Positions 45,545-57,385 of a DNA stretch of 64,000 bases are shown one piece after another. The translations under genes were made by a program, and so were the position numbers. The notes beneath the pieces were generated by a model. The model had not been told where the DNA came from. It worked only from the letters and a program-made list of their open reading frames with translations, and ran no database searches. This DNA comes from Sphagnum compactum (taxonomy: Eukaryota; Bryophyta; Sphagnopsida; Sphagnales): positions 2,170,001 to 2,234,000 of the forward strand of contig OZ234503.1 in assembly GCA_965153455.1 (NCBI GenBank), read 5' to 3'. Numbering within the stretch: the first letter of the stretch is position 1; each line of letters starts with the position of its first letter.

Positions 45545-46834
45545 CTTTAATATTAAGTGAAATATTAACATAAAATCTTCATGGTAAGTAGATGTAAAGT
45601 GCTAAATGACTAGCATGGTGTTAGGGGCCCCCTAGGCTGGGTCAACACTAAAGTACCTAACATCAAGTGTGAATGCACCTTTAAAAAAAAGAGCTAATAA
45701 TTAACTTAGGAAATCTTAAATTTGGGCTCAGCAACCCCCTGATTTAGTCCAGTAATAAATAGCACATTTTATAATGTTTAGAAAAAGCAAAATATTTTTT
45801 AAAAAAATTGGGGTTGTTTTTACCAGTGTAGCCCACCAGTGTCCAAATTATTCAACACTAATTAAATTATTTGTAGAATTTTTGAAAATTTTCACAAATT
45901 ATTCTTTTCATAGTGTATTTTTTTTGTGAAGGAAAAAATAGAGAAATCTATGAGTAATATATCTTTTTTTGTAACATGAAATCTTCAAATTTAATTACTT
46001 TGAATAAGCCAGGGTGAGCCTGGCGGAATCGGCCACCAAGGGATTGTTCGCTAGTGTAAATAGGGGTTAAAAGTCTGGAGAGTTCCGTCATTGTAGGGTT
46101 TCGACTTAATTTGACTATATAAATAAATAAGATATGATGGTAACAAATTTAAGCATCCTTCTATTTTGTTGGCTACCTATTAATTGGAACTTATGATAAA
46201 TATTTGGTGATTTTATGTATTTATTTTTTAAAATTTGGGGGAATTAAGGCATTATTTTTCCATTAAAAATTTCCTCTCTATAGGTGGAGATCGGATTTTT
46301 TACACTTTGAGAACTTGGCAAAAAAAAAATTAAAAAATAAAATCAATGATGTGTATGTGGTGTGCGTGTTTCCTTCAGCTACTTCACGGAATTGTCCACA
46401 TGTGAACAGGCTAGTGTGCCGTCTATACTACTGTGTCTCAGTCTTAAGTTCTTGAACTTTTTAAGGTCTGTGATTTGATTCCTAATTTTATTTTATTTTT
46501 GGCGCAATAATAAATAAAATCTCAAAATTTTGGCAAAACAAAAAAAATTTAATTTATGCCAAAATCATTCAGGTAATATGGTAGTAGTCATTGGTCATTC
46601 ATTGTATAACTTTTTGCATGATTGCATCCATCCCATTAGTTACTTTAAAATGATCTACTTTCTTGCTTTTGGGCAAAATCTATCAAAGGTAGGTTTAGAG
46701 TTTGTTTGTCACACCGCGAGAGAACTTTCAATTCATTGTGCTCTTGGTATAGCTGAAAGCCCTCAATGATCACCTAGCCTAGTGGTTTGCCTATGTGGTT
46801 TCATAACGTTTTCACATTTAGACTTACGGTGCAA

Positions 46835-47075
46835 AGAGTTGTTGAATATTGAACAAGTAAATTTTAGCATTGAAAATTCAATAGAATATCAAAATGAAAT
46901 TTTTTAAAGGGAAAATTGGGACACGCTTTTGGTATTGTTGAAAAGTGCCTGCCCGATGAATAGGATTTTATGGAGGTGCAATTTCATTATTTTTTTAATT
47001 CAAAAAATAAATTAAAAGTAATTTGTTTTTGGAGGTTCACACTTGGGCTAACAGCACAGGTCACACTAGTCTCAG
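46835..47075 (+). repeat. Diverged dispersed repeat, copy B
   Basis: Shares with 10970-11290 the ordered landmarks TTGTTGAATATTGAACAA, GGTATTGTTGAAAAG and TTCACACTTGGGC. Confidence 0.55.
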
Positions 47076-49227
47076 CTCAAAAGCAAAGGGCAAGTGGGAG
47101 GAGGATTGTGGGACATTTTCAAGATTGCACTCAATCCAATTCTCCAGTCTAGAAACAAAACAAATCCAAGTGACTCATCATGTAATGGCTCTAGTATCCT
47201 CTTACACACTTCAGCAAGAGTTAAAATAAGGAAATGTTCTGGTGAAGTGTTGTGAAAGCTAATGCTCTCTATTCCATTTCCAACAAGTTCTTAGTTCAAA
47301 TAAGCAACAGTTAAAATAGGAAACATCCAGTCTTGTTGCGGTTGGTTATTTGTATAGGAGAAGGGCCTGAGTACATACAGCCTGGCTGTTACCTTCCACA
47401 TTATCCATAGCGCCTGCTCTAAATAATAGAAGATCCAGCTTGCTGAAAACAGGTTTCTTGGGGCAGGTAAAGGAGCTGAAAATACAAAGGAAAAAATCCA
47501 GGCAGTGCTTTCGGCATTTATAAAGAACTGCTGGTTCTTTGAAAAACATTAAAAATCAAAAGTTCTTTAAAATCCAAACTGAAACCAGGGTTTAGGGTTT
47601 TGTTGGTCCTAATGAGAAGAACTAGTACTTAATTACTAGCAAAAGAATAACCCCAGGGCTCAAATAAATGTTCAAGCCATTGTGCCCTTTTCAGACATGG
47701 TGAAATTTGAATGTACAAAAGAAGGAAAAGAAAAAAGTCCAATGTGGCAAGTTGAGAAGCCCACTGCTTCTGGACGAGTATTTTTTTGTTCTTTCCCCCC
47801 CCCACAAATTTTGTTGATTTTTCCACACAAAAGGTGGGAAACTTTTGGAATTTTTTTTTTTTTTTTTTTTCTTAAGTGTAAACTCAACTACCTACCTAAA
47901 GGTTGGTTCACAACTATGTATTTCAGCAATAGTCCTAATGTTTAGAATATCCTTTCCTTTAGACCATGTTCACATTGTTCACACCAACTTTATTAACTTA
48001 ACATTGTTAACCTAATGTGTGTAGCTATCTTTGTTCACAAATAAGGTTAATTAGGGTTGATAGATTGTTGTTAACATCCACTCACAACCTTTGTTCATGA
48101 TGAACTTTTGTTGGTAGCAATTGTGTCCTCTTTTAGTGTTAAAGTTTAGTGGCCACATTTTTCCATCATTTTTTTTTGAGATTCTTTTACAAGCTTTCCC
48201 CTCTTATTGTAATATTTTCGTCTTTGTTGCAATTCGCATTTTTTTGTTGCAATGTTTGAAATCTTTTTTCACAACATTAACATTGTTTGCTTGTTTCATC
48301 GTCTTTTGATTACAACAACCAATGGTGGAAATGTTTTTCTTAAAACATTTTTTTATTTGTTTTTTTTTTTTTTTGTTATTGCATTTAACATTGATGGTGT
48401 TTTAGTTCTCATCGAGCTCTTTGCTCATCACATTTATAGTGCCATGTTGCAAGGGTTTTTTTTGTCTAGTTGTTCTCATTTTTTATAACATCCTTGCATG
48501 TCTTGTTTGAATGTTTTATTGTGACTTGGCTTTATGTTCAAATGTAGCTTCATTTGACTTGATTTTTTCATTGTACATTTATTGTCATTTATGCGATCTT
48601 TTCATTTGTTGCAACATTTCACGAATTTTGTTTTATTGTGATGTTTTTGTTTGTTTCATTATCAATGTTTATTGCAGTGTTGCAACTCTTTGTCAACATA
48701 GTGTTTTGCAAGAAGGGCTTCATTTACACCATTTTTTTCAACTTCCTTTTGTTCATTACGTTCATCATGTTTTGCTGCAATGTTTTCATTTGCACCATTG
48801 TGTTGAATTGAACGATGCATTTGTTATTTCATTTATTTTGTTGTCATTTACGATGTATTTTTGTTCTTTGTAGGTTGTCATTCTGTTGAATTCCATGTAG
48901 TTAATAAAAATCTTTCTTAACTTTTTTTTAGCTCCTAATTCAAGTGCATGAAATTTTGGTCTTTAATAATTTCCATATAGAGTCTTCATTTAATTTTGTT
49001 GAAGTTGTAAATGAATTGCAAAACTTTTTCATTTTTGAAGACACAAAAGTACGTATTTTTGTTTGAAATTATGACAAATGCATTAGTTATCTGTAGTTTT
49101 AGATCGTTTTACATTTATGATTTACTTTTGAGTCAAGAATTAAAAGATTGGGTTAAGGCTAAGTGTTATGAACATCACTTTCATATGATGAATGGAATTC
49201 ATTCATATGAATGTTCATCCATGATTC

Positions 49228-49420
49228 ATAGTTAACATTTATTCTATTCCTAATTAACTTTTAATTCATTTCTAGTTATTTGTAATTCATTTTTAGTTAA
49301 GTCATAATTCATTTATAGTTCACTTGTAGTTCATTTTCAGTTAATTTTTAGTTCATTCATAGTTAACTTTTAATTCACCTTTAATTAAATTCTAATTAAT
49401 TTGTAGTTCGCTTGTAGTTA
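49228..49420. repeat. Degenerate short tandem array
   Basis: Words of the form TAGTTCATTT, TAATTCATTT and TAGTTAACTT recur every 10-25 bases for about 190 bases, some 12-15 times, without a strict period. Confidence 0.6.
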
Positions 49421-51919
49421 GGAAATTTCCTTGGTTAATGGGCATATTAAAAGCTTCATGAAAGTTTTTTGAGCTAGGTCCCCAAAAGGGTATAAAAAAA
49501 TGTGAAACCCCCATTATGTTCAATTTGTTGGGCCTTGCCCCACGGGGACAAGGACTATTACATTGGATCCAATTTTTGGAAATTTTATTGTATTAAAAAC
49601 AGTTTCACTTCAGGTGAATTAATTTTTTGATGAAAATGTTTAGACTGTTTAGATTGGAACGAATTTTTTGGGTGTTCAAAGTGTGGACACAATAGGTAGA
49701 TGTACAACATCTTATCTATTGGGCCAATGTGTTTGTGTTGTTCAACACCAATTTAAAGTACGATCTTACAACACAACCTTGTTTTTTTTTTTTTTGTGTG
49801 TGTCTATGTTTGCTTACTTCATTGCAACAAATATTTGTTTGTATTTTGATCTTACACATTTCGTGTTTTTGGTTTTAGCCTTTGTATTCTTGTTTTGGTT
49901 TTTTTTTGGGGTGTTTTGGAGTTAGATTTAGACCTATCCTTTTGTCATTTGTCTTTGTAGTTTTCATACCCATGACACTAGGTCAACAACTTAATATTCT
50001 CAATTTTCATGGCTCAATATGATGACAAAAGATGGATTGAACACATTTGAATTAGTAGGTCTTTTGTGAAGTAGTTGACAAAATGATTAAAAACATGAAA
50101 AATAATAGAAAACAAGATATAAACGTGTAGTGTTAATGAACAATAAGGTAACATGTTCATTATACAAGTTGGCACATGATTATGAATATTTGGAGTGCAA
50201 TGATTTTTTTGTTATAAGAAAATCCACTTTTACTCTTACATGAATTTGAACATACAATGAATGACATCTTTAAAAGCCAAATTTAATGGCTTCAAAAAAA
50301 CAGTTTGTCACATGTGATGGAAGATTTAAGGAGTTGTTATGTTTGCAAGGTATCAAAGGGGCCATTGATGTGGTTCAACTCCATACCTATGGGTATAATA
50401 TATAGTTGCAAGCCATTGTTAACCACATGAAAATATTTCTTGATGTTTTTGTGAGACAACCACAATTTATAAATGATGCACAACTGTTGCGGTTGTTTTT
50501 GATCTACTATAAAACTATATGGGTAAATATATACAAGTAATTATCACAAGGCATCAAGTTGTATATAATTAATGACAAGGGGTATCTTTTGCTTCTTGGC
50601 TCATGGTGCTTCATAAACAAATTGGAGTTTAACATTCCATTTTAAATGCATTGTACAACTGACAACTTAGTTGCACTAAAGTTCTAATGGAAAACATTTT
50701 GGCATACTAAAGGAATCTTTTTGGGAATTGATGTTCAAGTCCAATTTGGATGTGCATTGTTTTTTATGTAGTCATTTGTTGTTGTATGCTGCAATAGGAC
50801 ACTAACATCAAATTTTGGGAAATACACCAACATCAACAAGATGATCTAACAATTGTAGCTCAAGAATGCAATAAAAGCTAGATGTGGGGTGCCAATAGCT
50901 AGACATGGTGATCAAGTAATGGAACTCAAGTTGAATCCACCTTATAAGGGAGGGGAATATTAGGGGCCAATTAACATACAACAATATTTTTGGAATCATA
51001 GAGCTCAAAACCATATGCATTGAACAAATCTTGTAGCTTCAATGTTTCATAAATTCTTTTATCACTTGACATGGTGTTCAATGCATCCAAAATAAAATAA
51101 AATTGTATTGTAATATGAAATGTACTATTTGAATTGAAACCAACTAAAACCAATTGTTTGAATTAGAAAGCAAATGTTTGGAGCATTGTGTTAATTCTTA
51201 TATAGTATGTATCTTTCCACTATTTTTTATTTTGGAGCATTTTCTTGCTTTTCATCACTAACAATGTTTAAATTTTAAATTAGGAAATCCTTTAAATCAT
51301 TTGAAAAATCAGGTAACCTAATTGTAAGAAGCATGAATGTTTTATCCTTGATGAAAGCGTGACACATAGATGTACTCAAATTTGTAGGCATTGTCACCAT
51401 GTTGTTGCTAATTTATTGGGTCTTTTTGACCTTAGATTTGAGGTAGTAAAATTTTTCCTTGGAAGCAAGTTACCGAATGAGCTTAGAGCCTAAGCCTAAA
51501 GCCTAGAGTTGGAACTTGGGATGGTAAAATGTTTTTTCCCCTATACACATGCAAGTAAAACCCAAGAATTTAATTATAAAATGAATGTTGTACTAGTAAA
51601 CCTAGAAGCAAACATGGGGATGAATGTAAGCATGCATCCTCATTATGGATGAATGTTTTATTTTATCATTAGATTTTTATGGATAATTTTTTTCCCATAA
51701 TTTTAATTAATTAGAGTTTCATGAAACCCAATCTAATTATATGATATTATAACATTTATTAATATAATGTAAATTCCATTATAGATGTATTTCATGGTTA
51801 TGTTTTAAAATGTCATTCTTTTAAAATGTCATAACTATATTACCATTACTATCCTAACACCCACTCCATGGTCATTTGTTGTTTTTTATTAATTTATTAA
51901 ATTTTTTTGGGGGCAAATT

Positions 51920-52300
51920 GACCTAGTGTTTTTGACAACAATGGGTTTTTTCCTCCCCTCTTCTAAAGGTGCCACAACTTTCAAACCTATTTATAATTGT
52001 TGTTGGCAACAATGGGGGTTTTTTTTTCATTCTTTGTCAAAGGTGCCATGAGTTTGTTTAAATTTAACCAATGTTGTTGAAAATAATGAATTTTGAATGC
52101 TTTAAATATTTTAAAACTACGTAATGTCATTAGTGATAATAATTTTTTGAAATAAACTAAAATTTAGTTTTAGGCACCTTACTTAGTTTTGTTCAAACAA
52201 CCTACTATCATAGATGACAATGAGATTTTTAAAATAATTATTTATTTTCAAGGCACCCCAATTTTCCATGAAATAAATATATAATGTTGTTGACAACAAT
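51920..52300. repeat. Degenerate 70-80-bp tandem array
   Basis: The motif GACAACAAT, followed in the better copies by a G/T run and a word like AAAGGTGCCA or AAGGCACC, recurs about six times between 51931 and 52290 with decreasing similarity. Confidence 0.45.
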
Positions 52301-52789
52301 TAGACGAGGGGGGGGGGGGGGGGACATTCATTTCATGACAATATTTTGTGAATTGCTTAACATTGTTCATTAAAATGATTTCATAAACAAAATTAATTTT
52401 ATTTTTTTGGTCCCATCATCATATTTTTTCCTACTATCACAATTTCATTATCCATCATTATTAAATGACATTCAAGTTTGAGATACTAATATTTGGACAA
52501 CAAATGAGGATGGATATAAATACATTTGAATTTATTTATCTTCCAATAATGGATAAATTTCATGCAATGCTTTATTAATTTAATCCAATCATAAATGAAA
52601 TTCATTCATGCAAAAATGACATTCATCCATATGAAATCATTAATTTATGAACATATTCATCTATGTAGGTGGATTAAAATCACATTAAACTTTAAGTTCC
52701 AAGCTCAGGCTTCACACTCATGCATAAGCCATCTTCATTTTTCTTGGAGATGCAATATGAACCTTTGAATGATGCTATTCAATCTCTAA

Positions 52790-53407
52790 TTAAATAACAT
52801 TGATTTTTTTCCATTCATCCATTAGGACCTTATTATTTTTGTTTGAAGACTCAATGATAGGAGGAAATGTTGTTACATTTTCATTTAATTCCAATGTTGC
52901 CATATGCATGTGTATTGGTCTAGGAGTATTATTGATGACATGAGGGGAATGATTGTTATTTGGGAGCGACATCATATCTCCAAATAAATTCATGAACATT
53001 GGAACCCCACCTTGATTATTTGCATATGCATTTTGAGCTTCACTCAGCATCTCCTTTGATTGCATGTCTTCATTTTCATCATGTGTTTCTTATGTTGGTG
53101 CTTTTGTATAGTTTGTTTCTTTCAACATTGACATCTATGGTGTGTAAAGGAGCACCCACAACCTTTTTCCCTTGCAAGGCTTTGATCATTTCATAATATT
53201 TTTAACTAAATAACATGGCAAATGAATTCCTTCTTTTTCTTTGGATGTCAGTTTCCATAGGCATGTCGGGTTATTAGTCCCTTTGTGATAATTTGTAAGC
53301 TTCTTGCAATTGAAATTGAAATTCCACTTATTTTTGCACATGGTGCCATTCCTTGGAATTAGTTCTTCATTTTCTTCTGTAACTCCACAACAATCTTGTT
53401 TTAGCAT
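52790..53407 (-). pseudogene. Myb/SANT-like transposon or trihelix remnant
   Basis: Minus-strand pieces read RNGTMCKNKWNFNFNCKKLTN, YHKGTNNPTCLWKLTSKEKE and LPCYLVKNI, then after a stop YEMIKALQGKKVVGAPLHT. This resembles the plant Myb/SANT-like domain (GTMCKNKWN..N..KK..DYHKGTG....W..T..E). That domain is found in PIF/Harbinger-type elements and related host proteins. In-frame stops and a frameshift separate the parts. The following frame (52790-53065) is Asn/Met-rich with no domain. Confidence 0.5.
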
Positions 53408-54410
53408 TATAACACATAAAAACCATGTTCAATCTTGGATTGATGAACTCCTTTTGAATGTTTACAATTGATGAATGCTAACACTTCACTATGCTCCCAA
53501 TTATTGTGTTTATGTTGTGAAGTTGTAATTACATTGCTTGGTGTTCTTCTACCACCACCTCTTCATCATCATCCAATTGCCAAACTATTTGTGGAATTTG
53601 TATTAGGTTGCAAGTCTATTTTGAATTGTCAAATGTAAGGGAACTTGTGTTCATCTACAAATTTGTAGTTGTGTGTAAACCTGTGCCTATGTGATTGACA
53701 CCTACTTGTGAACTTGCATCAAAGTTTGAAGCCATCGTTGATTCACAAATTATTCTTGCCACACTTGTTTGCATTGAGGCTTCTTGGTGATGCAAGTTTG
53801 GAGTTGCTCTTCTGCATTGAAACTTCTTGCAATGGAAGCTAGAGCTTGGGAACTATCTTTGTTCTTTTGCACACACAATTTTTTCTTCTTTACATCTGAG
53901 CTTCGTTGCAAAGGTGATCAAGAAGCATTTTCCTACATTGAAGATTCTTTGCAATGGAGATCAAGACGTGCCGTTGCATGGTTACCATAGTGAGAATTTA
54001 CCATACTAGTTTTCAAATGTTTGTCTACCAACATTCTTAGGCTTGGGAATCTAGGATTTTGAATAGAAATTACCATCAACACTCTTTCATAAACTTGTGC
54101 TATCACATTTTGATAAACCTTTCATTAATCCGTCGAATAGGCATTACAACATCACCTATTTACCAATGTACATGTGCATATACTAACGAAGGTATATAAA
54201 CCTATTGATTTGCCACTTAAGGTGTCCATAGGTGTGAACTGACCATAATTTTGCTAATTTTCGAAAAAAATCGACCAAGTTTTGTCTATTGCAATTTATA
54301 AATTCCATATATTTAAATTTTAATATTTAAATGAATGATAATAATAATAAAAAGTAAAATTTATTAAAATGAAGAATAATGAAGAATATTTAAAATATTA
54401 ATTTAAAAAG

Positions 54411-55032
54411 AAACCCCCTGGCTCTGGACTATCGATACAGAAAGAGGCGAGTCCACACAGCACTGCCACAACAGCCATTCGGACATCAAGGTGTGGGCCA
54501 AGTTGTCCTTTTACGCTTGCGTGGCAGAATCTTATTGGTTGGTTTCCCAAAACTGGTTGTTAAAGCGTTACGCTTAAGAAAGTTGGGCCTTTCGTCTTAT
54601 CTTGTGTGTCGTCGCTGCGGCGGCGTGTTCGTCGTCGTCGTCGTCGTCAACAAAGGAAGCGTGAAGGAGATGGGAAGCCGAGATCGACGGAGTTAGGACT
54701 GAATTTCGGGAGAAAAGATCGCGTGAGAGTCGAAAAAAGAGTCAATAATGAATCGGAATCAAACAAGATAAAAAAACTAAAATTCAAAGAGAATTTTTTT
54801 TCAATACGCGCTTCTAGATTTCAATGAGCAGCTGGAGAAGAAGAGCAAGTCATGGTGCTGTTGCAGCAGCAGAAGCAGCTGCCATGTGATAATTTGAAGA
54901 GGAATCCCATCTTCTCAGAGAGATATTAATTCCATGTCCGAGATCATGAATTGCAATTTGGGGAAGAATTGCAGTTGTAAGGGAGGAAGGAAGGATCTCA
55001 GTATGTTTTGAGGAAGAATTGATCCAGTTCTG

Positions 55033-55064
<32 letters not shown>

Positions 55065-55077
55065 GGGTTGTGGAGCG
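54411..55077. promoter_or_regulatory. Promoter and 5' leader of the sucrose transporter
   Basis: GC content rises sharply near 54420. The stretch holds a CGT microsatellite (about 54630-54650) and a GTT/GGT run just before the start codon. No separate gene is supported. Short frames here read through low-complexity sequence. Confidence 0.45.
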
Positions 55078-56811
55078 ATGAGGGAAGAGAACAACGCCGT
55101 GGCGGCGGCGTCGTCGTCGCGGAAGAGTAGTAACAACAACAAGGGGAAGAACAGAGTGCCAATCAGTGCGCTCATTCAAGTAGCGAGCGTTGCAGCAGGA
55201 GTGCAATTCGGATGGGCATTGCAGTTGTCTTTGCTCACGCCATATGTGCAAGAGCTCGGCATTCCGCATGCATGGGCCAGTCTCATCTGGCTGTGTGGAC
55301 CCATCTCTGGTTTGTTTGTACAGCCGGTAGTCGGGCATTACAGTGATGGCTGCACAAGCAAGTACGGGAGGAGACGACCCTTCATCGTCGCAGGAGCGAC
55401 TGCCATCGTTCTCGGCATTCTTGTCATCGGATTCTCTGCCGACTTGGGTTTCCTTCTTGGGGATGACAGTAGTAGTTCGCAGCAGATGCAGGAGGAGGGG
55501 GCAGCACCAGTTCCTCGTCGTCGTCCTCGTGCTATCGTGGTTTTCGTTCTTGGGTTCTGGATCCTGGATCTTGCCAACAATGTGCTCCAAGGTCCTTGCC
55601 GAGCTTTGCTTGCCGATTTCAGCGGGAAGGACCAGAAGAGAACGCGACGAGCTAACGCCTTCTACTCTCTCTTCATGGCGCTCGGCAACATACTCGGCTA
55701 TGCGACTGGTGCATACGCTGGCTGGTGGAGAGTCTTCCCCTTCACTGTCACCACTGCCTGCGACGTCGCTTGCGCCAACCTTAAGTCTGCGTTTTTTCTC
55801 GGCATCCTGGTGCTGGCGTTCACCACATTCTTGAGCGTCACTGCTGCCTCCGAGATCCCCTACGTTCCTGTACAGAGGAGATACAGCAGCGGGAAGCTAC
55901 CGGCCTTCACCCCGTTGCTTGCAGATCGCCAAGCGGACCCTGAAGCCGCCGGGAAGAAGAGCAAAGGCAGCCTTTCCGCCACTGAAGAGGACGGGAAAGA
56001 AGAAGAAGAAGAGTTAGAGATGGAGAGGGAAGCGATGCTCTCGGAGCTTTTGGGGGCGTTACGGGATCTTCCGCGCTCGATGTGGTGCATTTTGCTTGTC
56101 ACGGCGCTCACATGGTTGGCATGGTTTCCGTTCCTACTCTTCGACACGGACTGGATGGGAAGAGAAGTTTACATGGGTGAGCCGTCGTCATCGTCTTCCG
56201 ATCCTGTTTCCAGCAAACGATACTACGACGGAGTGCACATGGGATCTCTGGGTCTAATGCTCAACTCCATTGTGCTCGGCCTCTTTTCTCTCTGCATAGA
56301 TTATGTTTGCAGAAAGCTCGGGTCTAAATTCGTCTGGGGATCGGGAAACTTGATCATGGTTGCTTGCTTAGTAGCGACTGCGCTCATCACAGCAGCAGCA
56401 AAGCGAACGGCAGGGGCAGCAGCAGAAACAGAAGACCCTCCAAACTCCTTGGTAACATTCGCGGCTCTGGGGATCTTCGCACTTCTGGGAGTTCCTCTTG
56501 CGGTGACCTACTCTGTTCCCTATTCTCTGACTGCAACTTTCACAGAGAAAGTCGGAGGCGGACAAGGGTTGTCCATGGGTGTTTTGAATCTTTCCGTTGT
56601 TCTTCCGCAAATTGTTGTGTCCTTGGGTGCTGGATCCTGGGATGAATTGTTCGGCGGTGGCAACTTGCCTGCGTTCTTGCTTGGCGGTGTAGCTGCTCTC
56701 TGTGGAGGCGTTGCTGCCCTAGTCGTTCTACCAAGACCACCACCAGACCCGAGCACATCGTCGAACAGGCCGGTGCTTTTCCTCGGGCACAACAGCTCTC
56801 CCATCCCTTAA
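55078..56811 (+). CDS. SUT: Sucrose/H+ symporter, intronless
   Basis: A single open frame encodes 577 residues with twelve expected membrane segments of the SUT/SUC family (glycoside-pentoside-hexuronide type, major facilitator superfamily). Landmarks are GWALQLSLLTPYVQELGIPH (H64 matches the conserved substrate-linked histidine), SKYGRRRPF at 94-102, DLANNVLQGPCRALLAD, WWRVFPFT, CANLKSAFF, LTWLAWFPFLLFDTDWMGRE, GVHMGSLGLM, PLAVTYSVPYSLTA and GQGLSMGVLNLSVVLPQ. The central loop is acidic (EEDGKEEEEELEME). It should load sucrose across the plasma or vacuolar membrane with protons; the membrane cannot be told. The ATG at 55078 is chosen because the frame upstream of it is only a valine/leucine low-complexity run without a further ATG. 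Codon use is more GC-rich than the surroundings. Confidence 0.95.
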   Translation: MREENNAVAAASSSRKSSNNNKGKNRVPISALIQVASVAAGVQFGWALQLSLLTPYVQELGIPHAWASLIWLCGPISGLFVQPVVGHYSDGCTSKYGRRRPFIVAGATAIVLGILVIGFSADLGFLLGDDSSSSQQMQEEGAAPVPRRRPRAIVVFVLGFWILDLANNVLQGPCRALLADFSGKDQKRTRRANAFYSLFMALGNILGYATGAYAGWWRVFPFTVTTACDVACANLKSAFFLGILVLAFTTFLSVTAASEIPYVPVQRRYSSGKLPAFTPLLADRQADPEAAGKKSKGSLSATEEDGKEEEEELEMEREAMLSELLGALRDLPRSMWCILLVTALTWLAWFPFLLFDTDWMGREVYMGEPSSSSSDPVSSKRYYDGVHMGSLGLMLNSIVLGLFSLCIDYVCRKLGSKFVWGSGNLIMVACLVATALITAAAKRTAGAAAETEDPPNSLVTFAALGIFALLGVPLAVTYSVPYSLTATFTEKVGGGQGLSMGVLNLSVVLPQIVVSLGAGSWDELFGGGNLPAFLLGGVAALCGGVAALVVLPRPPPDPSTSSNRPVLFLGHNSSPIP

Positions 56812-56818
56812 ACCCTTT

Positions 56819-56862
56819 TCATCATCATCATCATCATCATCAGCAGCACCACCACCACCATC
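56819..56862. repeat. CAT/CAC trinucleotide repeat in the 3' UTR
   Basis: Eight or so TCA units followed by CAG and CAC units begin within ten bases of the sucrose transporter stop codon. Confidence 0.85.
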
Positions 56863-57160
56863 TCATTCGATCTCTCACCCCCAAGCTCTTCTTTCCTCTA
56901 GTTGAAGCAAAGGAAGTTTTCATGAAAGCCCAGTCGAACCCGTCTTCTTTTCTTGTCTGAAGAGTGATTTGCATTTTTTGGATGCATCCTAGTCAATTTT
57001 GATGGAAGCAAAAGGTGGGTCATGATCCATCATCTTCTTCACCATCTTTCTTCTTGAGGAGTATTTCTTGTATCTTGATAGATCTATCTAATCTTTGATG
57101 GAACAACTCTTTTCTGCTCAACCATGCTCCCACTTGAGAGGGATTCTTACCTTTGTCCTG

Positions 57161-57385
57161 ATTCATGACAACCTGCCATTCATCTTCTCAGAGGTTTACA
57201 GCATGTGGTTCCTGACAGCCCAACAATCATCTTCTCAGAGGTTTACAGCATGTGATTCATGATAACCGCCACCAATCATCTATGCAGAGGTTTTGCATCA
57301 TGAATTGTGATAACCGGCTGGTAATCTTCTCCAAGGTTTCCATCGGGCTTCATGACAACCCACTGATCATCTTTCCACTCAATTT
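57161..57385. repeat. 47-bp tandem repeat downstream of the sucrose transporter
   Basis: Unit starts GACAACC, GACAGCC, GATAACC, GATAACC and GACAACC fall at 57167, 57214, 57261, 57309 and 57354, a period of 45-48 bp. Copies carry ATCTTCTCAGAGGTTTACAG or decayed versions. It is likely within the 3' untranslated region or just past it. Confidence 0.85.

Larger units (their letters stand above)
43904..46834. other. AT-rich intergenic DNA with repeats
   Basis: No gene is recognised. Contents are copy 3 of the dispersed repeat (44158-44412), a long poly-T run at 44580-44606 and the inverted repeat at 45387-45544. Confidence 0.5.
47076..54410. other. Long AT-rich region without recognised genes
   Basis: The region is T-rich over 48000-49900 and otherwise AT-rich. 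It includes a degenerate tandem stretch (49228-49420), another at 51920-52300, a run of about 16 Gs at 52306-52323 and a decayed Myb/SANT-like remnant (52790-53407). A minus-strand exon-like piece near 47397-47460 (SWIFYYLEQALWIMWK before GTAACA) is too short to trust. Confidence 0.45.

Noticed and set aside
46010-46060. GC-rich island that might be a small RNA gene
   Set aside because: No tRNA cloverleaf, box C/D or H/ACA pattern or promoter boxes could be made out.
48000-49000. Several frames of 60-120 codons rich in Phe, Cys and Leu
   Set aside because: They come from T-rich low-complexity DNA, which gives long stop-poor hydrophobic frames by chance. No ordered membrane-protein motif was found.
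54850-55590. 246-codon open frame on the minus strand over the sucrose transporter start
   Set aside because: It is antisense to a clear transporter coding sequence and its composition reflects the GC-rich codons and trinucleotide runs of that gene.
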